64,000 nt of DNA, taken from NCBI GenBank assembly GCA_028820635.1, contig JAPPIG010000084.1, forward strand, positions 124,001 to 188,000, given 5' to 3'. The position numbers and the translations under genes are program-made. This document shows, piece after piece, positions 50,402-60,575 of this stretch; within the stretch, counting starts at the first letter, position 1; each line of letters starts with the position of its first letter. The stretch comes from Candidatus Poribacteria bacterium. GTDB taxonomy: Bacteria > Poribacteria > WGA-4E > WGA-3G. Below the pieces are notes generated by a model. The model was not told the origin of the DNA, ran no database searches, and saw only the letters and a program-made list of their open reading frames with translations.

Positions 50402-50578
50402 CCTCTTTAGTCCCGTAGGGACGCAATGTTTATAGTGTTATGTTCAACCCACCTCTTTAGTCCCGTAGGGACGCAATGTTTATGGACTTGTCATTGGTAT
50501 CCACATATCGTCCCTACGGGACTAAAGAGGGCGTTTATTTCATTTTTTCTATAAACATATCGTCCCTACGGGACTAAA
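50402..50578. repeat. Cluster of four CCCGTAGGGACG palindromic repeats, two forward and two inverted (family D)
   Basis: CCTCTTTAGTCCCGTAGGGACGCAATGTTTAT at 50402-50433 and 50452-50483; inverted copies at 50505-50530 and 50551-50578. Confidence 0.9.
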
Positions 50579-50736
50579 TATGGGTCAGTTTCAATCACCA
50601 TAAGGGTGTGAGAAGCACTCATCAAACCGTAGACATCTTCTTAAGTTGACACCTATGGGGATTCGGATGCAATAACCTATTCATATTTGAAAAACCCTTA
50701 TGGTAAGATATATAATTATTGACACATTAAATTCCG

Positions 50737-53181
50737 TTAGCCAGAACAGTAGTACGTAAACCAACACCGCCTTCCATCAGTTTTCAGCGTAATCGCCCCG
50801 AGTTGATCCGTTCGCAACTGCACACAATTTCTCTCCCGATACCGTGCAACCACATCCACATGCGGAAATTGAAACCGATTCCCTTTACCAAGCGAAAAAA
50901 CAGCATAACGCGGCTGAACAGCATCTAAAAACTGCGCGCTGCTTGAGGTGCGGCTGCCGTGATGTGGCACCTTTATTATTTCTGACCTCAAATCTTGCCG
51001 AGACGCTATTAAACGAGTTTCAGCCTTAGATTCAATATCACCAGTGAATAAGATGTCTACTTCTCCATAGCTGAGTTTTACCACAAGCGAATCATCGTTT
51101 TTATCCCTGTCCATTAAATCAGTGGACGCAGCATCAATCGGGTGCAATAGATTAAGCGTAGCAGTAGATGTCAATTCAAATTGCCCTTTATATGGAAAAG
51201 AATAGGGAATGCCCTGCGCTTTGGCAATGCTGCGTAATCGCTGATGGGTTTGTGAATCAAGTTGCATATCCGGTATGCCGATAATCCGCTTAATATTATA
51301 GTTCTGTAAAATATGTGCAAGTCCACCACCATGATCAATGTCAGGATGCGTAAGCATCACCAAATCAAGTTTCCGAATGCCATGTGCATCAAGGTAAGGT
51401 CCAATAATGCGTTCACCTACGTCATATTCAACTTCTCTCTGCCGTTTTTCATCGTAATAGGAACGTTGGATGCCACCATCAATCAACATCGTTTTCCCAT
51501 CAGGAAATCTGATAATCGCTGCGTCTCCTTGCCCAACATCAAGCGTAATCACTTCAAGCATACGACCTTTTTCATGCAATGCACTGTCCCAAACCCAGAT
51601 TGCTATAACCGATAAACTAATTAAACTCACAACTTGCAACTGCTTATAAACATACCGCCAATGTGTAATGCCTATACATACTGTTATGTAGATAACGATA
51701 AGACCTAAAGTTGGTGGTGCTAATTTAATAATGCCCCATTCCTGTCCAAAAATTCCGATGAGTTTTAGAAAAATGAAGATGATAGCATGATTAACCAATG
51801 CCAGCAGTTTAGCAAGCGGTAACCAGATAAACCCTACGCACACTGATACTATACCCACGCCAACAATTAGCGATACCAGACCAACAGCAAACGGACCAAC
51901 AATTATGCCGAGTGGATATGCCCTGTAAAAATGAAAAGCAATGAGCGGTCCAGTGCCAAGCTGCGCAGCGAATGTCACGAGATAGGATAACACCAACCAT
52001 TTTAACGCTGTGTTCTTAAATTTTTGAAAGTGACTTATATCGTCAGATTCAGCGGACTCCCACAACTTCTGAAAAGGTTTCTCCATTTTCGGAACAAAAT
52101 AGACGATGGAGGCAACCGCCACAAACGACAATTGAAAACCTACGTCCCACAACTGCATCGGATTTAACAGAAGCAATGCTAAAGCAGCAACAGCAAGCAG
52201 ATTGAAAAGGTCTGCCTCACGATCAATTATTATTGCAAATAAAAATAGGATTGCCATAAGTGTAGCACGAAAGACGGATGGGCGGAAACCGACTAAGCAC
52301 GCGTAGATAAGTACCGCAAAAATCGTCAGAAGAGAAAGCATCTTCTTAGGAATTCGAAATACGGATAACCCGATGTAACAAAACATTGCAACGAGTCCGA
52401 CATGCAAACCCGACACCGCCAGCACATGAAAAGTACCACTGTTACGAAAAGTGTCTAAAGTTTCTGATGGCACATCGCTGCGTTTTCCAAGCAGAATAGC
52501 TTTTAGCAATTTCGCATGCAACGCATTTGCTGGAGGGGTTTCTAACCCCGAATATGCGTTATCAATAATCTGCTCAGTTCGCAAGCGCAGTGCTTCTATC
52601 CAGCGCAATGGTGGAAATCCTGACAGTTCGCCTATGTCAAGCAATCCTTGATGATAGATGATTCCAGAGACATTCTGCCGTGCAAGATAGGCGCGATAGT
52701 CAAAACCACCTGGATTCCTCTGTGTATCAGGTTGACGCAGCACACCTGTTAAAGTTAGATGTTTACCGTAACGTAACGGTATCAATTCCTGAAACCTTAT
52801 CAAGAACTTTGCCGATACTGTCTGTGACGGTTCTGATAAAAGTTGAATCTGTCCAACAGCATAGCATGCTTCCCAAGTTTCACCGCGTTCCGGTTGATAT
52901 ACAGTTTTACCTGTAAAACTAATTGGTTGGTCATAAAAATCGGCAGGTATTGATGGGACATTAGCAATTTCCAATCTCAACATTCCACATGCAAAAATTG
53001 CGATATGGAGCAACACGTAACATAGATATTTTGACTGATTTCTTGTCAAAATGCTGCCGATAAGACATATCAACACAGATAACCATAGCCAAAGAATCGG
53101 AATTGATGTCCATTCACCTATGAAAATACCAAGCAGAAAAGGGATAAGGAAATAGAGTGCGGGTCGTAGTTTAGATGTCAT
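50737..53181 (-). CDS. comEC: ComEC/Rec2 family DNA internalisation protein
   Basis: 'GTFHVLAVSGLHVGLV', 'PSVFRATLMAILFLFAI' competence domain; C-terminal MBL 'LDVGQGDAAIIRFPDGKTMLIDGG...LVMLTHPDIDHGGGLAHIL...VDILFTGDIESKAE'. Confidence 0.95.
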   Translation of the reverse strand: MTSKLRPALYFLIPFLLGIFIGEWTSIPILWLWLSVLICLIGSILTRNQSKYLCYVLLHIAIFACGMLRLEIANVPSIPADFYDQPISFTGKTVYQPERGETWEACYAVGQIQLLSEPSQTVSAKFLIRFQELIPLRYGKHLTLTGVLRQPDTQRNPGGFDYRAYLARQNVSGIIYHQGLLDIGELSGFPPLRWIEALRLRTEQIIDNAYSGLETPPANALHAKLLKAILLGKRSDVPSETLDTFRNSGTFHVLAVSGLHVGLVAMFCYIGLSVFRIPKKMLSLLTIFAVLIYACLVGFRPSVFRATLMAILFLFAIIIDREADLFNLLAVAALALLLLNPMQLWDVGFQLSFVAVASIVYFVPKMEKPFQKLWESAESDDISHFQKFKNTALKWLVLSYLVTFAAQLGTGPLIAFHFYRAYPLGIIVGPFAVGLVSLIVGVGIVSVCVGFIWLPLAKLLALVNHAIIFIFLKLIGIFGQEWGIIKLAPPTLGLIVIYITVCIGITHWRYVYKQLQVVSLISLSVIAIWVWDSALHEKGRMLEVITLDVGQGDAAIIRFPDGKTMLIDGGIQRSYYDEKRQREVEYDVGERIIGPYLDAHGIRKLDLVMLTHPDIDHGGGLAHILQNYNIKRIIGIPDMQLDSQTHQRLRSIAKAQGIPYSFPYKGQFELTSTATLNLLHPIDAASTDLMDRDKNDDSLVVKLSYGEVDILFTGDIESKAETRLIASRQDLRSEIIKVPHHGSRTSSSAQFLDAVQPRYAVFSLGKGNRFQFPHVDVVARYRERNCVQLRTDQLGAITLKTDGRRCWFTYYCSG

Positions 53182-53398
53182 TTCTGTTTGTGAAGAATTT
53201 TAGGTTGGATATATCCTCCATTATATTGAGTGCTATGAAAATTTTCAAGGGTTATGTCCAGCAGAAAATTCGCTTTGATAGAACTACTTTTCATGGTAAT
53301 ATAGAGATGAAGCAAAAACATGTTAAAAGAACAATGACAATTTCTTGGTAACAAACCCCACAAGATGTGCTTCAAAATATATAGAAGAGAACTTGGTT

Positions 53399-55696
53399 AT
53401 GAAAACATCTTTGACTGTATTTACCCTTTTAACCGTTTTGACCTTAAACACCTCCGCACGCGTATTTTTTCACTCTACTCCATTTGAGGGACATACAGGT
53501 AAGGTTGATAGCGTAGCATTCAGTCCCGATGGGAAAATGATCGCAAGTGGTAGTTGGGACAAAACCGTACGTCTATGGGATGTGGCTGCTCGTGAAGAGA
53601 TCATCTCACTCACTGGACATACAAGCCCGGTTTATTCCATAGCAATCAGTCCCGATGGGAAAATGATCGCAAGCGGAAGTTATGACCGCACCATCAGATT
53701 GTGGGATTTAGACACACACAAAAACATCGCTATTCTTACAGGACATAAGGATGCTGTCTCTTCCTTAGCATTCAGTCCTGATGGGAAAATGATCGCAAGC
53801 GGAAGTTACGACAAGACTATTCGATTGTGGGATGTGGATACAGAAACCAGCGTAAAAACTTTCACTGAGCATCAGGGCAGGGTTACATCTGTAGCGTTCA
53901 GTCTGGACGGAAAAATACTTGCGAGTGGCAGTTGGGACAATACAATTCGTCTATGGGATGTTAACACATACGCAAACATCAAAACACTCAATGAAACAAC
54001 TGGAGATGTCATGAGCGTAGTGTTTAGCCCCGATGGAAAAACGTTTGCAACTGGAAGTGAGAAAGGTGCCATCCGTTTATGGGATTTGGAAACTATTGAG
54101 AATATCAAAACATTCGGAGAACATGCCCATAGCTACCTATGGAACATGTGTTTAGCGTTCAGTCCCGATGGAAAAACAATCGCAGCGGGGATTTATTGGG
54201 GTAGCATCCGTATATGGGATATTGCCACTGAAAGGATGATCGGTGTCATCGCTGACCGAGACAAGAAGATGGGTACAGTCGATAGCATCGCGTTCAGTCC
54301 CGATGGAAAAACAATCGCAACTGGTAGTTGGGACCCCACCGTTCGCCTATGGCATATCACCAAGAGTTTTAAAATCACCCCCTACCCGATAGTATCACCC
54401 GCAATTGGTAAACAGTTCACCATCAACATTGAAGCCGATACGAGTCCAAAATCATGGTTTGATAACTTTATCTTAAGTTTTGATGAAAGTGCTTTGCGTT
54501 TTGTTGAAGTTAAAAAAGGGGATTTAGTATATTCTTCAGCTACTATTGAGTGGGAATTTTACGCAACGAGAGATCAAGATCGAGTAAGGTTTAAATCACG
54601 TTTTACAGGAGGTAAAGGTATATTGGCAAAAGTCACCTTTGAGGTGGTTGATGTCAAAGAGTCCTTTATCGAGTTTTACGACATCGGTTTCGTTTCTCCC
54701 TTCTTTACCTATAATGGAAAGGTTGTCCCACCAGAATTACCCTCTTCTGCAGTTGTTAGCATTAATCCTTCCACGGTGCTTTCCCCCGCGATCGGTGAAC
54801 AACTTATTTTTAACATTGACATCGTTGATGGTCAAAATGTTGAAAGGTCTGAATTAACGCTTGATTTTGACCAGTCCGCACTCAAACATATATCAAGCAG
54901 TGAGAGCAGCTATTTTGATGATGGTGTTGGCAACGGTAACGGAACCCTTGAAACAGTAGCATTCGAAGTACTTGATGTTAAAACTTCAACTGTAGGAATT
55001 TCTGGCTTTTTAGTTGCTCCAAATGGATTCCGTTATATCCCGACCTTTGAAAATGCAGAGATAATCGAACCACCTTTAGGTGATGTGAACAGAGATGGAG
55101 TCGTCAGTATTTTGGATTTGGTTCAGGTCGCTTCAAGTTTAGGACAACAAGTGTCATCAGGTGGAAACTCAGCGGATGTTAATGAAGACGGTGTTATCAA
55201 TATTATCGATCTTGTTACAGTTGCAGGTGCAATTAATGACGCAGCTGCCGCACCAACAGCGTGGAATATCAACCTACAGACTGTTTTTACACGCGACCAA
55301 ATGCAAAAATGGGTATCACAAGCACAAAACTTAGACCTGTCAGATACAACATCAAAAAAAGGGATTCGCTTTTTAGAAAATCTCTTAGCATCGTTAACTC
55401 CGAAACGGACAGCACTCTTACCAAATTACCCAAATCCATTTAATCCGGAAACATGGATACCTTATCAGTTAGCAGAACCTGCAGATGTCAACATCTCCGT
55501 TTATACATCGGATGGCGCAGTCGTGCGAACTTTAGCGTTAGGACATCAAACTGTCGGCATATATCACGACAAAACCCGCGCGGCGTATTGGGATGGTAAA
55601 AACGAAGCTGGTGATGCTGTTGCAAGTGGCGTGTATTTCTATACTTTGACAGCAGGAAAGTTCAAAGCAACGCGTAAGATGTTAATTCTGAAATAA
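53399..55696 (+). CDS. Exported WD40 + cohesin-like + dockerin-like protein with C-terminal FlgD-like/sorting-type domain
   Basis: Seven or so WD40 repeats ('FSPDGKMIASGSWDKTVRLWD'); two cohesin-like segments; dockerin-like 'GDVNRDGVVSILDLVQVASSLGQ...ADVNEDGVINIIDLVTVAGAIN'; 'LLPNYPNPFNPETWIPYQL...WDGKNEAGDAVASGVYFYTLTAG'. Confidence 0.88.
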   Translation: MKTSLTVFTLLTVLTLNTSARVFFHSTPFEGHTGKVDSVAFSPDGKMIASGSWDKTVRLWDVAAREEIISLTGHTSPVYSIAISPDGKMIASGSYDRTIRLWDLDTHKNIAILTGHKDAVSSLAFSPDGKMIASGSYDKTIRLWDVDTETSVKTFTEHQGRVTSVAFSLDGKILASGSWDNTIRLWDVNTYANIKTLNETTGDVMSVVFSPDGKTFATGSEKGAIRLWDLETIENIKTFGEHAHSYLWNMCLAFSPDGKTIAAGIYWGSIRIWDIATERMIGVIADRDKKMGTVDSIAFSPDGKTIATGSWDPTVRLWHITKSFKITPYPIVSPAIGKQFTINIEADTSPKSWFDNFILSFDESALRFVEVKKGDLVYSSATIEWEFYATRDQDRVRFKSRFTGGKGILAKVTFEVVDVKESFIEFYDIGFVSPFFTYNGKVVPPELPSSAVVSINPSTVLSPAIGEQLIFNIDIVDGQNVERSELTLDFDQSALKHISSSESSYFDDGVGNGNGTLETVAFEVLDVKTSTVGISGFLVAPNGFRYIPTFENAEIIEPPLGDVNRDGVVSILDLVQVASSLGQQVSSGGNSADVNEDGVINIIDLVTVAGAINDAAAAPTAWNINLQTVFTRDQMQKWVSQAQNLDLSDTTSKKGIRFLENLLASLTPKRTALLPNYPNPFNPETWIPYQLAEPADVNISVYTSDGAVVRTLALGHQTVGIYHDKTRAAYWDGKNEAGDAVASGVYFYTLTAGKFKATRKMLILK

Positions 55697-55836
55697 GTTT
55701 TGGTGTATAGTCAAATAGATTTAACACTATAGGTAGTACCACGATTCATATTTTAATTAGGTACCAATTCTTATCTATGATACCATATCCGAAAACTCTA
55801 TTCTCAATCGCTTAAGGGAACTAAGGAGTATTACAC

Positions 55837-56652
55837 ATGGAATTCGTCCAGTTGACAGAGCAACAACGTGAAGAATTTGAAGAAAATGGATTTTTCATTA
55901 TGCGGTCAGTACTTGATGAGGATATGATAGCTCGTTTGACCGAAGCAGGTGACCGTATTGTGGATTCACTTGAAACAGACGTGCATTACGTACACAAACG
56001 AGACGGATTAGTACAAGAACCCTCATTTGCAGAACTTACATCACAGACGAAAGCAATTCCATTGGTGATTCAACTACTTGGGACAAATATACATATTACT
56101 AACACAGCGCTCCTCTACAAACGCCCGCAGCCACACGAGATGCCAGAGAATCGCGGCTGGCATCGTGATGTCGGTTTGCATTTAGATCTCGGACACAAAA
56201 ATTGTCCACGTGTTGGGTTGAAGGTCGCTTACTGCCTAACAGATCTCACCGTCCCGAATTCCGGTGCTACGTGGTTTATACCCAAAAGCCACAAGTTGCG
56301 AGAACCTTTGGGTATTCCTGAAGGCGAAATCGACCCGAATGAACCCTACGCTGAACCACTTCTCCAGGCAGGGGATGCGTATTTCTTTGAAAACCGCACA
56401 TACCACAGCACTGGTCTCAACTTTACTGATAAAACAGCAAAGATTGTGATTTACGGATACCATTACGCTTGGCTCAAGCCAGAGGGATACCTTTTACATT
56501 ACAACGACAAACAGCAGCCTGACGAGGATGTTCTGAAAAACGTTGATGATCTTGGCAAGCAATTTCTCGGTGGTGGCGGTGGCGCAGCAGCACAATGGGC
56601 AACGGAACACAATTTGAAGTTAGAGCAAGCACCACAAGTCGTCACAATTTAG
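55837..56652 (+). CDS. Phytanoyl-CoA dioxygenase (PhyH) family protein
   Basis: 'EEFEENGFFIMRSVLDEDMIARLTEA...WHRDVGLHLD...VAYCLTDLTVPNSGATWFIPKSHK...GDAYFFENRTYHSTGLN'. Confidence 0.92.
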   Translation: MEFVQLTEQQREEFEENGFFIMRSVLDEDMIARLTEAGDRIVDSLETDVHYVHKRDGLVQEPSFAELTSQTKAIPLVIQLLGTNIHITNTALLYKRPQPHEMPENRGWHRDVGLHLDLGHKNCPRVGLKVAYCLTDLTVPNSGATWFIPKSHKLREPLGIPEGEIDPNEPYAEPLLQAGDAYFFENRTYHSTGLNFTDKTAKIVIYGYHYAWLKPEGYLLHYNDKQQPDEDVLKNVDDLGKQFLGGGGGAAAQWATEHNLKLEQAPQVVTI

Positions 56653-56694
56653 TTCATAAAAATAGATTTACATTGCTCTTAAGAAAGGAACAAT

Positions 56695-57723
56695 ATGAAA
56701 AAGATTAAAGTTGGGATTATTGGCTGCGGTGGCATTGCAGGTGGAAAACATCTTCCTGGACATAATAGCGTTAAAGGCGTATCAATTATCGCTGCATGCG
56801 ACATTGACAAAGCGCGCACGAAAGCATTTGCAAAAAAACATGATATTCCAAACGTCTTCACTGATTATGAAAAGTTAGTTGAGATGGATGAACTGGATGC
56901 GGTGAGTGTTTGCACTCCCAACAACTTTCACGCGGGACCAACTATTGCCGCATTGAATGCAGGAAAACACGTTATCTGTGAAAAACCGATCGCCGCCAAT
57001 GCGATAGATGGGCAGGCGATGGTAGACGCACAAAAAGCAAGTGGCAAAATTTTACAGATCGGATTACAATCCCGATTCGGTGCCGGGGCACAGACACTAC
57101 GTAAACTTCACGAAGATGGATTTTTTGGCGATGTTTATTATGCCCGCGCGATGGCAATGCGGCGGCGCGGCGTACCGGCATCACCTTCGTTTCTTAGCAA
57201 AGCTATCGCTGGTGGTGGCCCGCTTATTGATATAGGTGTGCATATCCTTGATGTGTTGCTCTGGATGATAGGGTGTCCCAAACCTATTGAGGCATTCGGA
57301 ATGACAGCAAAGAAATTTGGAGATAGACCCGATGTCATCAATCCGTGGGGAAAATGGAATCCTGAAGATTTTGAAGTGGAAGATTTCGCGATGGGAACTA
57401 TCAAGTTTGAAGGTGAATTGACGGTGACTTTAGAAACTGCTTGGGCATCACATATCCAAAATATCGGCGGCACTTTCTTTATGGGTGATTTAGCGGGTGC
57501 TACTTATGAACCGCTTCAGATATACCTTGATAAAAAGGATGAAATGGTTAATTACGAACCCGAACTTCTTACCGGATTACCGGGTGAATTTGAATCTTTC
57601 CATACCGCTATCAGAAAAGATTTACCCTCTCCTGTGCCAGCAGAAGAGGTATTGAACGTAGCGAAAATCTTTGACGCACTCTACGAGTCCGCTCGAATAG
57701 GTCGTTCTGTACCGATCCTATAA
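56695..57723 (+). CDS. Gfo/Idh/MocA family oxidoreductase
   Basis: 'KKIKVGIIGCGGIAGGKHLPG...VSVCTPNNFHAGPTIAALNAGKHVICEKPIAAN...GGGPLIDIGVHILDVLLWMIG'. Confidence 0.95.
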   Translation: MKKIKVGIIGCGGIAGGKHLPGHNSVKGVSIIAACDIDKARTKAFAKKHDIPNVFTDYEKLVEMDELDAVSVCTPNNFHAGPTIAALNAGKHVICEKPIAANAIDGQAMVDAQKASGKILQIGLQSRFGAGAQTLRKLHEDGFFGDVYYARAMAMRRRGVPASPSFLSKAIAGGGPLIDIGVHILDVLLWMIGCPKPIEAFGMTAKKFGDRPDVINPWGKWNPEDFEVEDFAMGTIKFEGELTVTLETAWASHIQNIGGTFFMGDLAGATYEPLQIYLDKKDEMVNYEPELLTGLPGEFESFHTAIRKDLPSPVPAEEVLNVAKIFDALYESARIGRSVPIL

Positions 57724-57762
57724 ATTCCTTGTTGGGACGGTTCTCCATATCCGTCCCAAAAT

Positions 57763-58158
57763 CTATTCCTTTTCATAACTTGTACGCACAACCGTTTTAA
57801 TGCCACCACGGATATTAAAATCACCTACAACTTCTGCTTCTCTCGGTTTGCACGCTTCAACAAAATCCTCAAGCACTTTGTTGACAACGTGTTCATGAAA
57901 AATACCGACATCCCTAAAAAACACAAAGTATTCCTTCAACGACTTCAATTCAACACAATGCTGGTTTGGAACATAGGTGATGCAAATTGTGGCATAATCT
58001 GGCAATCCTGTTTTGGGACAGATAGCCGTAAATTCTAAGTTAGTAATCTCAATTGTATAATTCCGGTGGCTATACTGATTTTCCCATGTCTCAATTGACG
58101 GAGTTTTGAGTCCACGGATATGGGTTTGTAAATCGTCGTAACTTGAGTGATTGCTCAT
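57763..58158 (-). CDS. queF: NADPH-dependent 7-cyano-7-deazaguanine reductase
   Basis: 'LEFTAICPKTGLPDYATICITYVPNQHCVELKSLKEYFVFFRDVGIFHEHVVNKVLEDF' is a QueF signature. Confidence 0.95.
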   Translation of the reverse strand: MSNHSSYDDLQTHIRGLKTPSIETWENQYSHRNYTIEITNLEFTAICPKTGLPDYATICITYVPNQHCVELKSLKEYFVFFRDVGIFHEHVVNKVLEDFVEACKPREAEVVGDFNIRGGIKTVVRTSYEKE

Positions 58159-58202
58159 TTTCACACCTTTCCGGGTTTGGCGCATACCTACAAAACACTT
58201 TC

Positions 58203-59690
58203 TTACCAATCCTCAACCAATTGCACCAACAACCGAACACCGTAGCCGGATGCTCCTTCTGGGATATAGGTTGAGTTTTTCATTCCCCAAGCGGTACCTG
58301 CAATATCAAGGTGAACCCATGGGTATCCTTCAGCAAATTTCTTCAAAAACGCTGCACCAGCAAGCGTTCCAGCAGTGCCATCTCCAATATTCTGTACATC
58401 GGCAACTTTGCTTTTAACGCCTTCGTCATAATCATCCCAAAGCGGCAATTCCCAGACCCGCTCGTGTGTTTTATCAGCGGCTTTTTTCACCTTTTCCATT
58501 AGAGCATCATCGGTTCCCATTGCCCCTGCAGCGATATGTCCAAGGCATGTAATCACAGCACCCGTGAGCGTGGCTAAATCTATAACGCCCTTCGGTTCAT
58601 ACTGTGCAGTCCATCCGAGTGCATCAGCCAAGATTAGTCTCCCCTCAGCATCGGTATTGAGAATCTCAATTGTTTTTCCACCGTAAGATGTAACAACGTC
58701 TCCCGGTTTAATTGCGGTTGAACCCGGCATGTTTTCTGTTGTGGCAATAATACCGATAACGCGTACGGCGGGTTTTAGGTGTCCGATTACCTGCATCGCA
58801 CCTAAAACGGCTGCAGCACCCGACATGTCATGTTTCATTTCGTGCATGCCACTGCCGGACTTGAGCGAAATCCCACCAGTATCAAAAGTTATACCTTTTC
58901 CAACAAGTGCAACGGTATCGTGCTCTTCACCTTCAGGCGTGTATTCCAAAATGATAAATTTGGGTTCTTCAACACTACCTTGTGCAACGGCTAAAAGTGT
59001 GCGGAAACCTTTTTCTTCAAGCGTTGGCTTGTCAAAAACTGTGCAGTTGAGTCCAGCTGTTTCTGCCACCTCCTCAGCCTTTTCAGCGAGTTGTGTCGGT
59101 GTAAGGTGGTTCCCAGGTTGATTGCTAAGATCGCGGGCAAGGATAGTGCCGTTAGCGATTGTTTCTCCTCGTTCAACGATGCGTTCTAAGGACGATTTCT
59201 CTACTTCACTGCCTACAAGAAGGGTCATAGATTCAAGGGATTTATCTTCGTCTTCTTTATCGTCTTTTTGGGTTTTATGTTGTTTAAATTCGTAGAGTGA
59301 AAGAAGGCTTGCCTCAACAGCTGCTTGTGCCCAATCCTCTTGTGTTTCGGGTGGAATGGGAACAGTGATAGATTTTAGTCCCATATCGCGTGCCTGCCGC
59401 GCAGTGTGACCTGAAACTTGACGCACTTTTTCCGCGTTGAGTTCTGCATAGATACCAAGACCGACCAAAATGATACGCGGGGCAGTTATAGCACCATTTG
59501 TATAAAGCACGCTGGTTGTTTTCGGTTTACCTTTGAAGTCTCCGAGATTTAAAAATGCTTGGATGCGACCCTCTAAAGCAGCATCGGCGGCTAAGAGCAG
59601 TTCATTGTGCAAGTCATCTTCAAGAATTGGGATGAGCACAGCATCGGTTTCTGCTTGGCGAAAATCACCAATTTCGACAGTAATGTTCAT
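58203..59690 (-). CDS. pepA: Leucyl aminopeptidase (M17)
   Basis: 'VALVGKGITFDTGGISLKSGSGMHEMKHDMSGAAAVLGAM...NTDAEGRLILADALGW...WVHLDIAGTAW'. Confidence 0.97.
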   Translation of the reverse strand: MNITVEIGDFRQAETDAVLIPILEDDLHNELLLAADAALEGRIQAFLNLGDFKGKPKTTSVLYTNGAITAPRIILVGLGIYAELNAEKVRQVSGHTARQARDMGLKSITVPIPPETQEDWAQAAVEASLLSLYEFKQHKTQKDDKEDEDKSLESMTLLVGSEVEKSSLERIVERGETIANGTILARDLSNQPGNHLTPTQLAEKAEEVAETAGLNCTVFDKPTLEEKGFRTLLAVAQGSVEEPKFIILEYTPEGEEHDTVALVGKGITFDTGGISLKSGSGMHEMKHDMSGAAAVLGAMQVIGHLKPAVRVIGIIATTENMPGSTAIKPGDVVTSYGGKTIEILNTDAEGRLILADALGWTAQYEPKGVIDLATLTGAVITCLGHIAAGAMGTDDALMEKVKKAADKTHERVWELPLWDDYDEGVKSKVADVQNIGDGTAGTLAGAAFLKKFAEGYPWVHLDIAGTAWGMKNSTYIPEGASGYGVRLLVQLVEDW

Positions 59691-59741
59691 ATATATTCCT
59701 TTTTATTATAGTGAATTAGAAAAATAAGTTTACACTTCTTC

Positions 59742-59850
59742 TGTAGGAGCGATCTCCGAATCGCGACGAAACCACTAATAATCGGGAATCGGAGTTCCCT
59801 CCTACCATAAGCAGTCCATCGGTAGGAGCGATCTCCGAATCGCGACCTAC
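59742..59850. repeat. Two further copies of dispersed repeat family A
   Basis: TGTAGGAGCGATCTCCGAATCGCGAC at 59742-59767 followed by GGGAATCGGAGTTCCCTCC, then GGTAGGAGCGATCTCCGAATCGCGAC at 59821-59846. Confidence 0.85.
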
Positions 59851-59913
59851 AATAATATGTTGACGAAGCATTATGTCTTTTTTTGACTGCTGATGGCTGA
59901 CAACAGACTGCTA

Positions 59914-60219
59914 TTAAGATTTCCGCATCCCCGTCAAAACGACAAGGGGTTCCGTGCTTGTAACAGTTAATGAATGATAGGTATTCGCGGGAACATCAAT
60001 GCGGTCACCGCGTTTAACAGTGTCGTCGTCATCAGCAACTTTCACATCTGCTGTACCAGATAGCACGCAGACGACTTCATCTTGAGTGTGAATATAGTCG
60101 AGGTAGGCACCACCGGGACGTCCCGTCCACTGATATGCATCAAAACCTTCGGATTGCAACTGCTCTTTTAAAGCATCAATGTCATCATTCTCTTCTAACC
60201 AACATGTTTTCCATTTCAT
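59914..60219 (-). CDS. Cupin-domain protein
   Basis: 'GGAYLDYIHTQDEVVCVLSGTADVKVADDDDTVKRGDRIDVPANTYHSLTVTSTEPLVVL'. Confidence 0.85.
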   Translation of the reverse strand: MKWKTCWLEENDDIDALKEQLQSEGFDAYQWTGRPGGAYLDYIHTQDEVVCVLSGTADVKVADDDDTVKRGDRIDVPANTYHSLTVTSTEPLVVLTGMRKS

Positions 60220-60557
60220 TTGCCAACTCCAAGTGTATCTGTTACGTTTTTTGTATCATCATTATCTGATAGCGTGCCCCGATCTTCAATATGACGTTCC
60301 AACCGATCCCGAAAGTCAGAAAGGCATGCCAAACTGAAATGGTCATCGTCTCCATCCTTGAGTTTCGAGATGTCTGTCGGGTCAACCGCCAGAAGTTCCG
60401 CTGCCTTCACATTTCTCAACCGAGACTTCTTGAGAAGTGTAAATACTTCAAAAGTCAACTTCGTTCGAAACGACAAGACTTCGGCCTCTTTATCAGAAAA
60501 ACCTATATCTTTAAACACATTTCCACTGCTTTTCTCAAATTTCACATCATCACACAT
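60216..60557 (-). CDS. XRE-family HTH protein, HigA-like antitoxin type
   Basis: 'SSGNVFKDIGFSDKEAEVLSFRTKLTFEVFTLLKKSRLRNVKAAELLAVDPTDISKLKDGDDDHFSLACLSDFRDRL' matches the HTH_37/HigA pattern. Stop overlaps the cupin start (ATGA). Confidence 0.7.
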   Translation of the reverse strand: MCDDVKFEKSSGNVFKDIGFSDKEAEVLSFRTKLTFEVFTLLKKSRLRNVKAAELLAVDPTDISKLKDGDDDHFSLACLSDFRDRLERHIEDRGTLSDNDDTKNVTDTLGVGK

Positions 60558-60575
60558 ATATTTCCTAAAAAACGC

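Noticed and set aside
50402-50578. Possible CRISPR array
   Set aside because: Only two direct copies and two inverted copies, strongly palindromic cores, no regular array, no cas genes; fits REP/BIME elements better.
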